Positions 25,938-33,903 of a DNA stretch of 64,000 nt are shown piece after piece. The translations under genes were made by a program, and so were the position numbers. Each line of letters starts with the position of its first letter. The first letter of the stretch is position 1. Source of the stretch: Cyanobium gracile_A (GTDB lineage: Bacteria; Cyanobacteriota; Cyanobacteriia; PCC-6307; Cyanobiaceae). The notes under the pieces are model-generated. The model saw only the letters and a program-made list of their open reading frames with translations. It was not told the DNA's origin and did no database searches. The stretch lies in the NCBI RefSeq assembly GCF_034931305.1, contig NZ_JAYGHY010000001.1, positions 73,954-137,953 on the forward strand, in the 5' to 3' direction.

Positions 25938-27026
25938 ATGACGGCCACCCGCTCCAGACGTCTGCCGGTCACGGTGGTGACCGGTTTCCTGGGGGCCGGC
26001 AAGACCACCCTGCTGCGCCATCTGCTGCTGGAGAGCGGCCTGCGCCTGGCCGTGCTGGTCAATGAGTTCGGCGAGGTGGGCATCGACGGCGACCTGATCG
26101 CCTCCTGCGGCTTCTGCCCGGAGGAGGAGCTCGACGACCGCCTGGTGGAACTGGCCAACGGCTGCCTCTGCTGCACGGTGCAGGACGAGTTCCTGCCCAC
26201 CATGACCCGCCTGCTGGAGCGCGCCGACCGCCTCGACGGCATCGTGGTGGAAACCAGTGGCCTGGCCCTGCCCGAGCCCCTGGTGGCCGCCTTCGGCTGG
26301 CCGGAGATCCGCAGCCGCACGCGCGTCCACGGGGTGGTCACGGTGGTGGACGGGGAGGCCCTGGCCGCCGGCCATGTGGTGGGTGATGCCGCGGCGGTGG
26401 ACGCCCAGCGCCAGGCTGATCCCAGCCTCGACCACATCAGCGCCATCGAGGATCTGTTCGCCGACCAGCTCGGTGCCGCCGATCTGGTGCTGGTCAGCCG
26501 TGCCGACCGGTTGGAGCCGGAGGCCTTCGAGCGGGTGAAGACCAGCCTGGCGGCGGGCCTGCGCCCCGGCACCGTGGTGTTGCCGATGGCCCGGGGCCGC
26601 CTCGATCCCTCCCTGGTGCTGGACGGCCCCGGCAGGGAGGAGGCCGACGAGCACCACGACCATCACGACCATGACCACGACCACGACCACCACGACCATG
26701 CCCACGTGGCGATGGAGTCGCTGCTGCTGCGCCGCTCCGGACGCTGGGAGCGGGCCGCCCTGGAAGCGGCGCTGCAACGGCTGCTGATCGAGCATCCGGT
26801 GGTGCGGCTCAAGGGCCGGCTGCGCCAGGGAGGCAAGCGGCTGCCGCTGCAGATCCAGGGGGTGGGCCGGCGGCTCGAGTGCTGGTATGAGGAGCGCTCC
26901 CCTGCTCCAGCCGACGAAGCACCCGCTGGCGCCCCTGGCGAGCAGGACGCCGATGGCCTGGAGCTGGTGGTGCTGGCCACCACAGGAGCCGCCGGCCCCC
27001 TGCGTCAGGCCCTCGATCGCCTCTGA
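25938..27026 (+). CDS. cobW: CobW/COG0523-family metal GTPase with histidine-rich loop
   Basis: G3E-family GTPase, a metal chaperone type. The 362 residues contain Walker A GFLGAGKTT (16-24), the metal-binding CxCC motif C76-L-C78-C79 in NGCLCC, and the G3/G4-type motifs ETSGLALP and LVLVSRADRL. A histidine/aspartate-rich loop (HHDHHDHDHDHDHHDHAH) lies near residues 238-255, followed by the CobW C-terminal domain. The His loop suggests Zn, Co or Ni binding. A cobalamin-related role is possible because cobN, cobU and metH occur in this window, but other COG0523 members serve zinc homeostasis, so the symbol is provisional. It lies 54 bp after the pentapeptide gene. Confidence 0.88.
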   Translation: MTATRSRRLPVTVVTGFLGAGKTTLLRHLLLESGLRLAVLVNEFGEVGIDGDLIASCGFCPEEELDDRLVELANGCLCCTVQDEFLPTMTRLLERADRLDGIVVETSGLALPEPLVAAFGWPEIRSRTRVHGVVTVVDGEALAAGHVVGDAAAVDAQRQADPSLDHISAIEDLFADQLGAADLVLVSRADRLEPEAFERVKTSLAAGLRPGTVVLPMARGRLDPSLVLDGPGREEADEHHDHHDHDHDHDHHDHAHVAMESLLLRRSGRWERAALEAALQRLLIEHPVVRLKGRLRQGGKRLPLQIQGVGRRLECWYEERSPAPADEAPAGAPGEQDADGLELVVLATTGAAGPLRQALDRL

Positions 27027-27042
27027 GCAAGGTGCGCCCAGG

Positions 27043-27405
27043 TCAGTCGAGGGGAATGTCCCCCCGGGCGCAGACCCCATCCCAGCAGAGGTCGCTGTTC
27101 TCCACCCAGCGGCTGTTGACCGGCTGCCAGTTGCCCGAGGGTTTGAGCATCGTCACCTTGCCCCGGCCGTCGTGGCGGAACTCGATGCGCTGCCCCCCCA
27201 CCAGCAGGAACCAGTGCAGGCCCAGCTCCTCCACCTGCATGTGGCAGTCCTGCCAGGGCCCATCCGCCAGGCGGCACTGCAACGAAACCAGGCCCGGTAT
27301 CGAATGGGCCTGCAGGGCGGCACAGGCCACGGTGAGACCCATCAGCCAGGCCAGCACACGAGGGGCCAACGGATCCAGCAGAAACCTCCGCAGGGAAGGC
27401 ACCAC
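27043..27405 (-). CDS. Conserved hypothetical exported or membrane-anchored protein
   Basis: A 120-residue protein with an N-terminal hydrophobic segment (about 16-32, LAWLMGLTVACAALQA), then a beta-rich domain. Four Cys residues (QCRLADGPWQDCHM and DLCWDGVCARG) could form two disulfides in an oxidising compartment. The core HWFLLVGGQRIEFRHDGRGKVTM looks like a compact beta sheet. I do not recognise a named family. It converges on cobW (16 bp apart) and is divergent from purS by 85 bp. Confidence 0.65.
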   Translation of the reverse strand: MVPSLRRFLLDPLAPRVLAWLMGLTVACAALQAHSIPGLVSLQCRLADGPWQDCHMQVEELGLHWFLLVGGQRIEFRHDGRGKVTMLKPSGNWQPVNSRWVENSDLCWDGVCARGDIPLD

Positions 27406-27490
27406 GGCCAGCGGAACATGGGACCAACCCCAGGCTGGTCAACCGAGGGAGTGGCTGGTGGGGCGTGCTGCCAAGATTTAACAAACGTCC

Positions 27491-27757
27491 GTGCCCCCGG
27501 TGCCGCTCTTCAACGCCCGTGTTCAGGTCTCCCTGCGACCCTCCGTGCTGGATCCTGCCGGGGAAGCCACCCGGGCCGCCGCCGCCCGGCTCGGGGTGGA
27601 GGGCGTCAAACGGCTGCGGATCGGCAAAGCGATCGAACTGGATCTGGAGGCCCCGGACCGGGCGACCGCCCAGGCCCGACTCGAACTCCTCAGCGACCGT
27701 CTGCTGGCCAATCCGGTGATCGAGGACTGGTCGCTGGATCTGGCCGAAGCGGGTTGA
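27491..27757 (+). CDS. purS: Phosphoribosylformylglycinamidine synthase subunit PurS
   Basis: Small structural subunit of the PurSQL complex that makes FGAM in purine synthesis. The 88-residue product shows the PurS pattern: FNARVQVSLRPSVLDPAGEATRAAAARLG, GVKRLRIGKAIELDLEA and a C-terminal helix with LANPVIEDW. The likely start is the GTG at 27491 (MPPVPLFNARV), although another GTG three codons on is possible. purQ follows 13 bp downstream on the same strand, confirming the assignment. The large subunit PurL is not in the window. Confidence 0.93.
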   Translation: MPPVPLFNARVQVSLRPSVLDPAGEATRAAAARLGVEGVKRLRIGKAIELDLEAPDRATAQARLELLSDRLLANPVIEDWSLDLAEAG

Positions 27758-27770
27758 GGGGAGCGGAACG

Positions 27771-28424
27771 ATGACCGTCGGCATTGTTGTGTTTCCCGGC
27801 TCCAACTGTGACCGGGATGTGGCCTGGGCCCTGGAGGGCTGTCTCGACATCCCCGTGCGCTTCCTCTGGCATGAGGAGCGGGACCTGTCCGGCCTCGAGG
27901 CCGTCGTCCTGCCGGGGGGCTTCAGCTATGGCGACTACCTGCGCTGCGGCGCCATCGCCCGCTTCGCCCCGGTGCTGGAGGAGGTGCGCACGTTCGCCGA
28001 GCGCGGCGGGCCCGTGCTCGGCATCTGCAACGGCTTCCAGGTGCTCACGGAGATGGGTCTGCTGCCCGGAGCCCTCACCCGCAACCGGGATCTGCACTTC
28101 CTCTGCCAGAGCAGCGAGCTGGAGGTGCAGCCCGGCCGCTGCCGCTGGCTCGCTGCCTATGGCACAGGCGAGCGGATCAGCCTGCCGATCGCCCATGGAG
28201 AAGGGCGCTATCAAGTGGAGCCCCAGGAGCTGCAGCGCCTCGAAGACCAGGGGTCTGTCGTGCTGCGCTACGTGGCCAACCCGAATGGCTCCCGGGGAGA
28301 TGTGGCCGGCCTGACGGACCCGACGGGCCGCGTTCTCGGCCTGATGCCCCATCCGGAGCGGGCTTGCGACCCGATCACCGGTGGCCTTGATGGCCGCCGT
28401 CTACTGGCCTCGCTGCTGGGCTGA
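27771..28424 (+). CDS. purQ: Phosphoribosylformylglycinamidine synthase subunit PurQ (glutaminase)
   Basis: Class I glutamine amidotransferase supplying ammonia to PurL in de novo purine synthesis. The 217 residues have the catalytic triad: nucleophile C86 in VLGICNGFQ, with the His-Glu pair in LMPHPERACD near residue 193. The N-terminal VVFPGSNCDRD and LPGGFSYGDYLRCGAIAR are PurQ hallmarks. It is translated 13 bp after purS and ends 4 bp from the convergent peroxiredoxin gene. Confidence 0.97.
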   Translation: MTVGIVVFPGSNCDRDVAWALEGCLDIPVRFLWHEERDLSGLEAVVLPGGFSYGDYLRCGAIARFAPVLEEVRTFAERGGPVLGICNGFQVLTEMGLLPGALTRNRDLHFLCQSSELEVQPGRCRWLAAYGTGERISLPIAHGEGRYQVEPQELQRLEDQGSVVLRYVANPNGSRGDVAGLTDPTGRVLGLMPHPERACDPITGGLDGRRLLASLLG

Positions 28425-28428
28425 GCGC

Positions 28429-29028
28429 TCAGTCCAGCGCGGCGAAGAAGTCCTGACTGCGCCGGGGATCGGCCGCCAGGGTCCGGCCGCCCGGCGTCCA
28501 GTCGGCGGGACAGACCTGACCCGGGTGGTCCCGCACCCACTGGAAGGCCTGCAGCAGCCTGAGGGTTTCATCCACACTGCGGCCGACGGCCGGGTCGTTG
28601 ACGGTGCTGTGGCGGATCACGCCATCGGGATCGATCAGGAACAGCCCCCTCAGGGCCGTGCCGGCCTCTTCATCCAGTAACTGGTAGGCCCTGGCGATCT
28701 CCTTGTTGAGGTCGGAGATCAGGGGATAGGCCACATCCCCGAGGCCACCGCTCTTGCGCTCGGTCTGCACCCAGGCCAGATGGCTGTAGGGACTGTCAAC
28801 GGAGACGGCCAGGATGTCGGTGGCGAGGCGGGCGAATTCAGCCTGGCGGTCGCTGAAGGCGGTGATCTCGGTGGGACAGACGAAGGTGAAATTGAGTGGG
28901 TAGAAGAACAGCACCACATCCCGGCCGCGGTAGTCCCGCAGTGCCAGCTCTCGGAACTCCTGATCCACCACAGCGGTGGCGCGAAAATCGGGGGCCTGAA
29001 GGCCGACGAGCCTGCCCGTGCTGGTCAT
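28429..29028 (-). CDS. 2-Cys peroxiredoxin
   Basis: Thiol peroxidase reducing hydrogen peroxide and alkyl hydroperoxides, normally with thioredoxin as donor; protects photosynthetic cells. The 199-residue protein shows the AhpC/Prx1 pattern. The peroxidatic C51 lies in FTFVCPTEITAF, the resolving Cys in GQVCPADW near 173, and the GGLG and YF-like segments of the typical 2-Cys subclass appear as SGGLGDVAYP and SQDFFAALD. Start is the ATG at 29028. It converges on purQ with four bases between stops. Confidence 0.95.
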   Translation of the reverse strand: MTSTGRLVGLQAPDFRATAVVDQEFRELALRDYRGRDVVLFFYPLNFTFVCPTEITAFSDRQAEFARLATDILAVSVDSPYSHLAWVQTERKSGGLGDVAYPLISDLNKEIARAYQLLDEEAGTALRGLFLIDPDGVIRHSTVNDPAVGRSVDETLRLLQAFQWVRDHPGQVCPADWTPGGRTLAADPRRSQDFFAALD

Positions 29029-29120
29029 GGTGGCGCCGTCCTCGGCAGGGGTTCAACCCCCATGCTGCCTGCCACCGAGCCGGGCCCTACGATGATTGTC
29101 AAGTCAGCGACACATCCGCG

Positions 29121-29468
29121 ATGGGTTGGGATCCAGCCGTTCTACGCAAATACAACACCACCGGTCATTTCAGGCTGATCAATCAGCTGCGCTCCGAACT
29201 CAAGGGCAACCCCCTGATCCGCCCCAAGGATGGCGAGACCGTGGGTGCCGCCAACCGCAGCAAGAGCCTCACCCGGGCCCTGCAGAACCGTTCCCAGACG
29301 GGGGGGTATGGGCGCAGCCGCCGCCCGATTCAGACCCCCCAGGCCGCTGCCCCTGCCCCCCTGCCCGTGATCGCTCCGGTGCAGGTTCCTGTTGAAAGTG
29401 CAGAAAGTCAGGAGGCGGCCAATGCCCGCAGTTTCCGTGAGCGCCTCAACGCCATCGAGATGCGCTGA
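29121..29468 (+). CDS. Small basic conserved hypothetical protein
   Basis: A 115-residue soluble protein. The N-terminal half is conserved-looking and basic (MGWDPAVLRKYNTTGHFRLI, then NQLRSELKGNPLIRP). The second half is a Pro/Ala/Val-rich linker ending in a short helix (ARSFRERLNAIEM). The reading frame is open upstream, but the ATG at 29121 gives the natural N-terminus and lies 92 bp from the divergent peroxiredoxin start. I do not recognise its function; the basic N-terminus could bind nucleic acid, which is only a guess. Confidence 0.7.
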   Translation: MGWDPAVLRKYNTTGHFRLINQLRSELKGNPLIRPKDGETVGAANRSKSLTRALQNRSQTGGYGRSRRPIQTPQAAAPAPLPVIAPVQVPVESAESQEAANARSFRERLNAIEMR

Positions 29469-29564
29469 GCGGCAACAAGGGTTCAGATTGATGGATCCCC
29501 GGACGGCGAAAAAGCCTGAAAGTCATGGGCCTGAATCTGTACGGATAAGAGGCCTATGATCTTC

Positions 29565-29581
29565 TGTCGTTTGAAACGACA
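29565..29581 (-). terminator. Symmetric hairpin just downstream of tRNA-Met
   Basis: TGTCGTTT and AAACGACA are exact reverse complements around a single G, nine bases beyond the tRNA 3' end. The transcript could form a 6-bp stem with a 5-base loop. It may mark the end of the tRNA transcript or a processing site. There is no U-tract, so confidence as a terminator is low. Confidence 0.35.
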
Positions 29582-29590
29582 TGTCCACAA

Positions 29591-29664
29591 TGGCTCGGGG
29601 GAGACTTGAACTCCCGACCTTGGGGTTATGAATCCCACGCTCTAACCAGCTGAGCTACCGAGCC
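29591..29664 (-). tRNA. tRNA-Met (anticodon CAT), probably elongator
   Basis: A 74-nt cloverleaf. The acceptor stem GGCTCGG pairs with CCGAGCC, the D arm is GCTC/GAGC, the anticodon loop TTCATAA carries CAT, the variable loop is AGGTC and the T arm is GGGAG TTCAAGT CTCCC. The discriminator is A, and CCA is not encoded. The paired first base and lack of the three-G anticodon stem of initiators argue for elongator Met. A tRNA-Ile with lysidine-modified CAT anticodon is the alternative. The anticodon stem has an A-C mismatch next to the loop (positions 31-39). Confidence 0.92.
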
Positions 29665-29710
29665 AATTGAAGGGATCCTAGACGATCACCTTCACAGCCC
29701 CCGAGCCGGA

Positions 29711-30733
29711 TCAGGCCCGGGGAGGGAGCATCTGCAGGGGGTTGATAGCGCCGCGGCCGGGCGGGTGAATCTCGAAGTGCAGGTGCGGGCCGGTGCTGCG
29801 GCCCGTGCTGCCCATCTGGCTGATCACCTGACCCTGGGACACGGCCTCGCCCTTGCTCACCAGCAGACGGCTGTTGTGGGCGTACAGGCTGCGGCTGCCA
29901 TCCGGGTGGGCGATCTCCACGAGGTAGCCGTAGCCGCCCTCATGCCAGCCGGCGAAGGAGACCTGACCCTCCTTGGCAGCCATGATCGGTGTACCGACGT
30001 TGTTGGCGACGTCGATGCCTTTGTGCATCCGGCCCCATCGCCAGCCGAAGCCGGAGGTGAACACCCCTTTGGTGGGCCAGATCCAGGTGGTGGAAGGGGC
30101 GTTGTTGCCGCCGTTGAACGGGGGCTGGGGATCCCCGAAGTCTGGGGTATCGGGCCAGCTGATGCCGCCGCTTGTCGAGGGCTTGAGGCCCAGCAGCATG
30201 CGGGTCCGGCCGGGGGCCGACTGGGCGAGACGCACCTGGCTGCCCACCACGAGCCGGGCAGTCTCCAGCCCTGGATTCAGACGAACCAGCTCGGCCACGC
30301 TGAGTCCGTAGCGCTGAGCCAGCTTCAGCACCGTGTCGCCAAAGCGCACCACGCCGTCGTTGTCCACCGGCGGAGGGCTGGAGACAGGTGGGGACTGGCG
30401 CTGGTTGGAGGAATCGAGGGAGGCAATGCGTCCGAGGCGCTCCTTGCCCCGGGAGGGCACCACGAGCCAGTCGCCGTTGCCAAAGCGATGGTCTTCATCG
30501 ACGTCGTTCAGACGGGCCAGGCGGCTCTCATCGAGGTCGAGGGCGGTGGAGAGCTCCTCGATGGAGACAGGCCGGCGCACCTTGACCCAGATCCGATCAG
30601 CGGATGTGGGCAGGGACGCCAGCAGAGTTTCAGTGGACACCGTGTTGGGGGTGTCGTCAGCCAGGACAGCCACGAGCGGCACGACGGCCGGTGTGGAAAG
30701 GAGAAAGGGAAGAATCAAGCGGAAAGGCTTCAT
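29711..30733 (-). CDS. LysM and M23-family (LytM) peptidoglycan endopeptidase-type protein
   Basis: Exported cell-wall hydrolase or regulator, 340 residues. A signal peptide (MKPFRLILPFLLSTPAVVPL) is followed by a degenerate LysM-like segment at 50-93 and a clear LysM at about 129-170 (FGDTVLKLAQRYGLSVAEL, then NPGLETARLVVGSQVRL). A Pro/Gly linker leads to the M23 domain from about 220 (GFTSGFGWRWGR-like). Zinc ligands are visible as H237 and D241 in MHKGIDVA and in HLHFEI near 322, so the enzyme looks active. I chose the ATG at 30733 because the signal peptide begins there; an ATG five codons earlier is possible. Confidence 0.9.
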   Translation of the reverse strand: MKPFRLILPFLLSTPAVVPLVAVLADDTPNTVSTETLLASLPTSADRIWVKVRRPVSIEELSTALDLDESRLARLNDVDEDHRFGNGDWLVVPSRGKERLGRIASLDSSNQRQSPPVSSPPPVDNDGVVRFGDTVLKLAQRYGLSVAELVRLNPGLETARLVVGSQVRLAQSAPGRTRMLLGLKPSTSGGISWPDTPDFGDPQPPFNGGNNAPSTTWIWPTKGVFTSGFGWRWGRMHKGIDVANNVGTPIMAAKEGQVSFAGWHEGGYGYLVEIAHPDGSRSLYAHNSRLLVSKGEAVSQGQVISQMGSTGRSTGPHLHFEIHPPGRGAINPLQMLPPRA

Positions 30734-30869
30734 GCATTTCACATCCATCGGACAAAACCCAGCAGAGAAGCCAACATCTGCGGGTCGGCCAGAGAGTAGC
30801 GCTATGAACCTCAGGCAGCAAGGTTCAACAGGCACAACTCGGTCCGAACACCAGCAGTCATCCGCTCCG

Positions 30870-31364
30870 CTATCCGCGTTCGCCCCCCTCGGCGGGCCCC
30901 AGCTGGCGCAGGGCCTCGAACAGCACGATGCCAACGGACACCGAGAGATTGAGGCTGCGGACCCCACCCTCGCCGGGGCGGGCCCGGCGGGCCATGGGGA
31001 TGGTGAGTCGCGCGTCGGCCGATGCCTGCAGGGCGTTCGGTAATCCGTCCGTCTCGCGTCCGAACAGCAGCCAGTCGTCGCTGCGGAAGCGGAAGTCGGT
31101 GTACGCCGCCTCCACCTGGCTGCTGAGAGCCACCAGGCGGCCGCCCCGTCGCTGCCGTTCTGCCTGGAAGCCGACCAGGTCGGCGTGGCGCTGCAGCGAC
31201 ACCCAGGGCCAGTAGTCCAGGCCGGCCCGGCGCAGGTGGCGGTCGCTGATCGTGAATCCCAGGGGCTCGATCAGATGCAGCTCCGAGCCGGTGGCGGCGC
31301 AGGTGCGCGCCACGTTGCCCGTGTTCGGCGGAATCTGCGGCTGGTAGAGAACGACGCGGGGCAT
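30870..31364 (-). CDS. trmL: tRNA (cytidine/uridine-34-2'-O)-methyltransferase TrmL-like (SPOUT family)
   Basis: Predicted methyltransferase that 2'-O-methylates the wobble nucleotide of leucine tRNAs. The 164-residue protein is a minimal SPOUT domain. The N-terminus is VVLYQPQIPPNTGNVARTCAATGSELHLIEPLGF, the middle LLFGRETDGLP, and the knot-forming C-terminus has IPM and RSLNLSVSVGIVLFEALRQ. All three SPOUT motifs of the TrmL group are present. It lies 12 bp after cobU on the same strand. The exact position modified is inferred from family. Confidence 0.9.
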   Translation of the reverse strand: MPRVVLYQPQIPPNTGNVARTCAATGSELHLIEPLGFTISDRHLRRAGLDYWPWVSLQRHADLVGFQAERQRRGGRLVALSSQVEAAYTDFRFRSDDWLLFGRETDGLPNALQASADARLTIPMARRARPGEGGVRSLNLSVSVGIVLFEALRQLGPAEGGERG

Positions 31365-31376
31365 GCGGGCTGGCCC

Positions 31377-31967
31377 TCAGTGGTCGGGAGGGACAGGCTG
31401 GCTGAAGGCCAGCAGGTCGATGGCACGGCCCTGCAGGACGAGCCAGGCGGCCTCGCTGAGGCCCTGGAGCTCCTGCTGCATCGTCCCCAGCCGATCACGG
31501 AAGCAGGATCCCGCGGCCGTGGCCGGCACCACCCCCCAGCCCGTTTCCTCGCAGACCACCACCAGGGGCGCCCGGCAGCGGCGGATGGCCGTGATCAGCT
31601 CGTTACAGCGGCAGGCCCAGGCCTCGGGCTCCAGCACCAGATGGGCGGCCACCCAGGTGCCGAGGGAATCCACCAGGCCCAGCTGGTCCGGTTCCAGAGC
31701 GTCGAGGGCGCCAGCGAGTTCACCGCCCACCTCTCGGCAGCTCCACTGGGGCGGGCGCCGCTGGCGATGGCGCTGCAGCCGCGCCTGCCAGGACGGGTCG
31801 TCGGGCAGGGATGGACCGGTGGCCAGGTAAACCACCGCCAGGCCGCTCTGGGCGGCCAGATGCTCGGCCCAGCGGCTCTTGCCCCCCCGCGAGGGACCGC
31901 TGACGAGGGTGAGAGGCGGGTGGCGAGGCTCCTCGGCGAGGGACTCAGCCGCCACTTCAACCGCCAC
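31377..31967 (-). CDS. cobU: Adenosylcobinamide kinase / adenosylcobinamide-phosphate guanylyltransferase
   Basis: Bifunctional CobU/CobP enzyme that phosphorylates adenosylcobinamide and attaches GMP, a late step in assembling the cobalamin nucleotide loop. The 196 residues contain the P-loop GPSRGGKS (24-31), VVYLATGP, the RHRQRRP segment and the Walker B-like GLVDSLGTWV. The best start is GTG at 31967, overlapping the end of pcxA by 11 bp, which suggests translational coupling. cobN and metH elsewhere in the window fit a cell that makes and uses a cobamide. Confidence 0.9.
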   Translation of the reverse strand: MAVEVAAESLAEEPRHPPLTLVSGPSRGGKSRWAEHLAAQSGLAVVYLATGPSLPDDPSWQARLQRHRQRRPPQWSCREVGGELAGALDALEPDQLGLVDSLGTWVAAHLVLEPEAWACRCNELITAIRRCRAPLVVVCEETGWGVVPATAAGSCFRDRLGTMQQELQGLSEAAWLVLQGRAIDLLAFSQPVPPDH

Positions 31968-33102
31968 CGTTCATGTTGCGCAGGGTGGCCACCGAGGACG
32001 GCGACACACGGTTGAGGTAACGGAAGATCCAGTACTTGAAGATCGTGGCCAGCACCACCGGGAACGTGGCAATGAACAGCATCACGAAGTTCTCACGGGC
32101 CGGCAATCCGAGATGGTTGGCGATTCCGTCGAGGAGCACGGTCCAGCCTTCCGGACTGTGGAATCCCACGAAGATGTCGGTGAACAGAATGATGGCAAAG
32201 GCCTTGGCACTGTCGCTCAGGCCGTACACCAGTTCGTCGATGAACCCCCGCAGCACCTGGATATCGCGCCGGCCAGCGATGGCGATCACCACGAAGCCGA
32301 TGAAGCCGGAGATGTCCGCCAGGACGTTCTTGATGGCGTGGGTGCTCTCCTGATCAGCCTCCTCCTTGAGGATCTGGGCGCGCTTGGAGAGCTCCGTCTG
32401 GAGCTCCTCGCGGCTGGGAAGGGGCTTGCCCTCCAGCAGCGCATCGAATTCGATTTCCGCCTGGTAGACGCGCAGTTTCTCGACGGCCCTCTCCTCCAAC
32501 TGGGGTCTGGGGTAGGTGAGGAAGGCGTTGTCGGGGGCGAACCGATCCACCAAAGGCGACACCACGTACGTGCGGCTCACCTGTTGCACCAGCACCGGCA
32601 CCAGGATCAGCAGCAGCAGGATGCGCAGGGACACCAGGGTGGAGTCGCGGCGGCGGCGGAAGCCAGCCACCACACTCGCCTCCGCTTCCGGATCAAGCTG
32701 GCGGCGCACCGTGTCGACCACGCTCACCAGGCTGCGGGGCAGCATCTCCGGCGAGCGGCTGAGGGCCGGCAGCTCCTCCCTGGCCACGGAGTACCGGCCG
32801 GTGACCGTGTCGATCAGCTGGAACTGGCGCAGTTCCTGCCCGGAGAGTTCCTGGCGGTAGGGGGCCAGCACCGTCCTGGCCTGACGGCAGACCTGCAGGG
32901 CAGCGCGAAAGCGGCGCAGCACCTGGGCCTGCATGGCCCGTGGAATGCTCAGCTCCAGTTCCGGACGCACCGGGCGGTCGTTGTAGTGCTCCATCTCGAT
33001 GCTCTGGATGAGCAGGGCGGCTTCGTAGCCGCGCTCAAGATCGGCGCTCAGGTCAAACGACTGGGCCCTCCCGAAGGTGCCCATCCAGTCAGTCAGTCCC
33101 AT
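31957..33102 (-). CDS. pcxA: Proton extrusion protein PcxA (CemA homologue)
   Basis: Membrane protein needed for light-induced proton extrusion in cyanobacteria; the chloroplast counterpart is CemA/Ycf10. The 381 residues comprise a long soluble helical N-terminus (1-155). A first membrane helix (STLVSLRILLLLILVPVLVQQV, about 155-176) precedes a charged coiled region (EKLRVYQAEIEFDALLEGKPLPSREELQTELSKRAQILKEEAD). Three C-terminal helices (GFIGFVVIAIAG, AKAFAIILFTDIFVGFHS, FVMLFIATFPVVLATIFKYWIFRYLNR) complete the CemA domain. It lies 22 bp downstream of the Psb32-like gene and overlaps cobU. Confidence 0.95.
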   Translation of the reverse strand: MGLTDWMGTFGRAQSFDLSADLERGYEAALLIQSIEMEHYNDRPVRPELELSIPRAMQAQVLRRFRAALQVCRQARTVLAPYRQELSGQELRQFQLIDTVTGRYSVAREELPALSRSPEMLPRSLVSVVDTVRRQLDPEAEASVVAGFRRRRDSTLVSLRILLLLILVPVLVQQVSRTYVVSPLVDRFAPDNAFLTYPRPQLEERAVEKLRVYQAEIEFDALLEGKPLPSREELQTELSKRAQILKEEADQESTHAIKNVLADISGFIGFVVIAIAGRRDIQVLRGFIDELVYGLSDSAKAFAIILFTDIFVGFHSPEGWTVLLDGIANHLGLPARENFVMLFIATFPVVLATIFKYWIFRYLNRVSPSSVATLRNMNGGG

Positions 33103-33124
33103 TAGGAGGAAAGGGGCGTGGGGA

Positions 33125-33826
33125 TCAACGGGAGAAGACCCACCAGGTGAGCATCGGCACCACGGTTCCCACCACCAGCAGAACGATCACCCAGGTGAAG
33201 GCGTTGCTGCTGGACGTTTCCTCACGGGTGGGGATGTTGCTGACGACGGCGGCGGTCTCCTCGATGACGGGTTCCCCCGGATCTTCACCGCCCTGGAGAA
33301 CGGTGGCAAGGCGTTGCAGGGCATCGACGGCGGCCTGGCGATAGCGATCGCCGCTGCGCAGGGGCTGGGCCATCGTGGTCGCGGCGGTGCTCTGCAGCAG
33401 TTCGGTCGGCAGCTGCCGGTCGAGCGGGGCCTGGGCGGTGATCGCCGTGGCCCGGGTCTGGGTGTCGATCAGCAGCAGCAGCAGGGGATCAGGGCTGCTG
33501 CCGGCCGGGGGATCAGCCGACCAACGCTCCAGCAGCTGGTTGGCCAGGCTGTCGAGCCCCAGGCCGTAATCGAGCCGGGTGAGGGTGATCAGCCGGGCAT
33601 CGACCCGTTCAGCGGAGAAGGCCTCCAGTTGGTGCTCGATTTCGGCATTGCCGGCCCGGCTGAGCACCTTGGCTCCATCCAGCACATGCTCGGCCGGTGG
33701 GCGCAGGGGCAGGTCGGCGGCGGACACGGCCAGGGCAGCGGCAACCGGAGCGGCCAGCACCAGGGCCAGGGCCAGCACCAGGGAGAGCAGGGACCGGCGC
33801 AGAGGGGTCACTGAAGCCAAGGCCAT
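33125..33826 (-). CDS. psb32: TPM-domain protein, Psb32-like (photosystem II repair)
   Basis: A 233-residue thylakoid protein similar to Psb32, which helps protect and repair photosystem II. It has an N-terminal signal sequence (SLLSLVLALALVLAAPVAAALA). A lumenal TPM domain (about 45-180) shows VLDGAKVLSRAGNAEIEHQLEAF, DPLLLLLIDTQTRATAITAQ and LRSGDRYRQAAVDALQRL. A C-terminal membrane helix (AFTWVIVLLVVGTVVPMLTWWVF) ends the protein. I used the ATG at 33826; an earlier ATG 15 codons upstream adds a non-hydrophobic leader. It precedes pcxA closely, suggesting co-transcription. The name is by domain layout and context, not alignment. Confidence 0.82.
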   Translation of the reverse strand: MALASVTPLRRSLLSLVLALALVLAAPVAAALAVSAADLPLRPPAEHVLDGAKVLSRAGNAEIEHQLEAFSAERVDARLITLTRLDYGLGLDSLANQLLERWSADPPAGSSPDPLLLLLIDTQTRATAITAQAPLDRQLPTELLQSTAATTMAQPLRSGDRYRQAAVDALQRLATVLQGGEDPGEPVIEETAAVVSNIPTREETSSSNAFTWVIVLLVVGTVVPMLTWWVFSR

Positions 33827-33903
33827 CGTGCAAGACGCCACCAGTCTGCCGTTGCCGCTGCGTTCCGGCATCCTGAAAGCACCTTCGGTACCGGAACTCC
33901 ACG

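Noticed and set aside
26652..26703. Short GACCAC-type tandem repeat
   Set aside because: It encodes the His/Asp-rich metal loop of the CobW-type GTPase and stays in frame.
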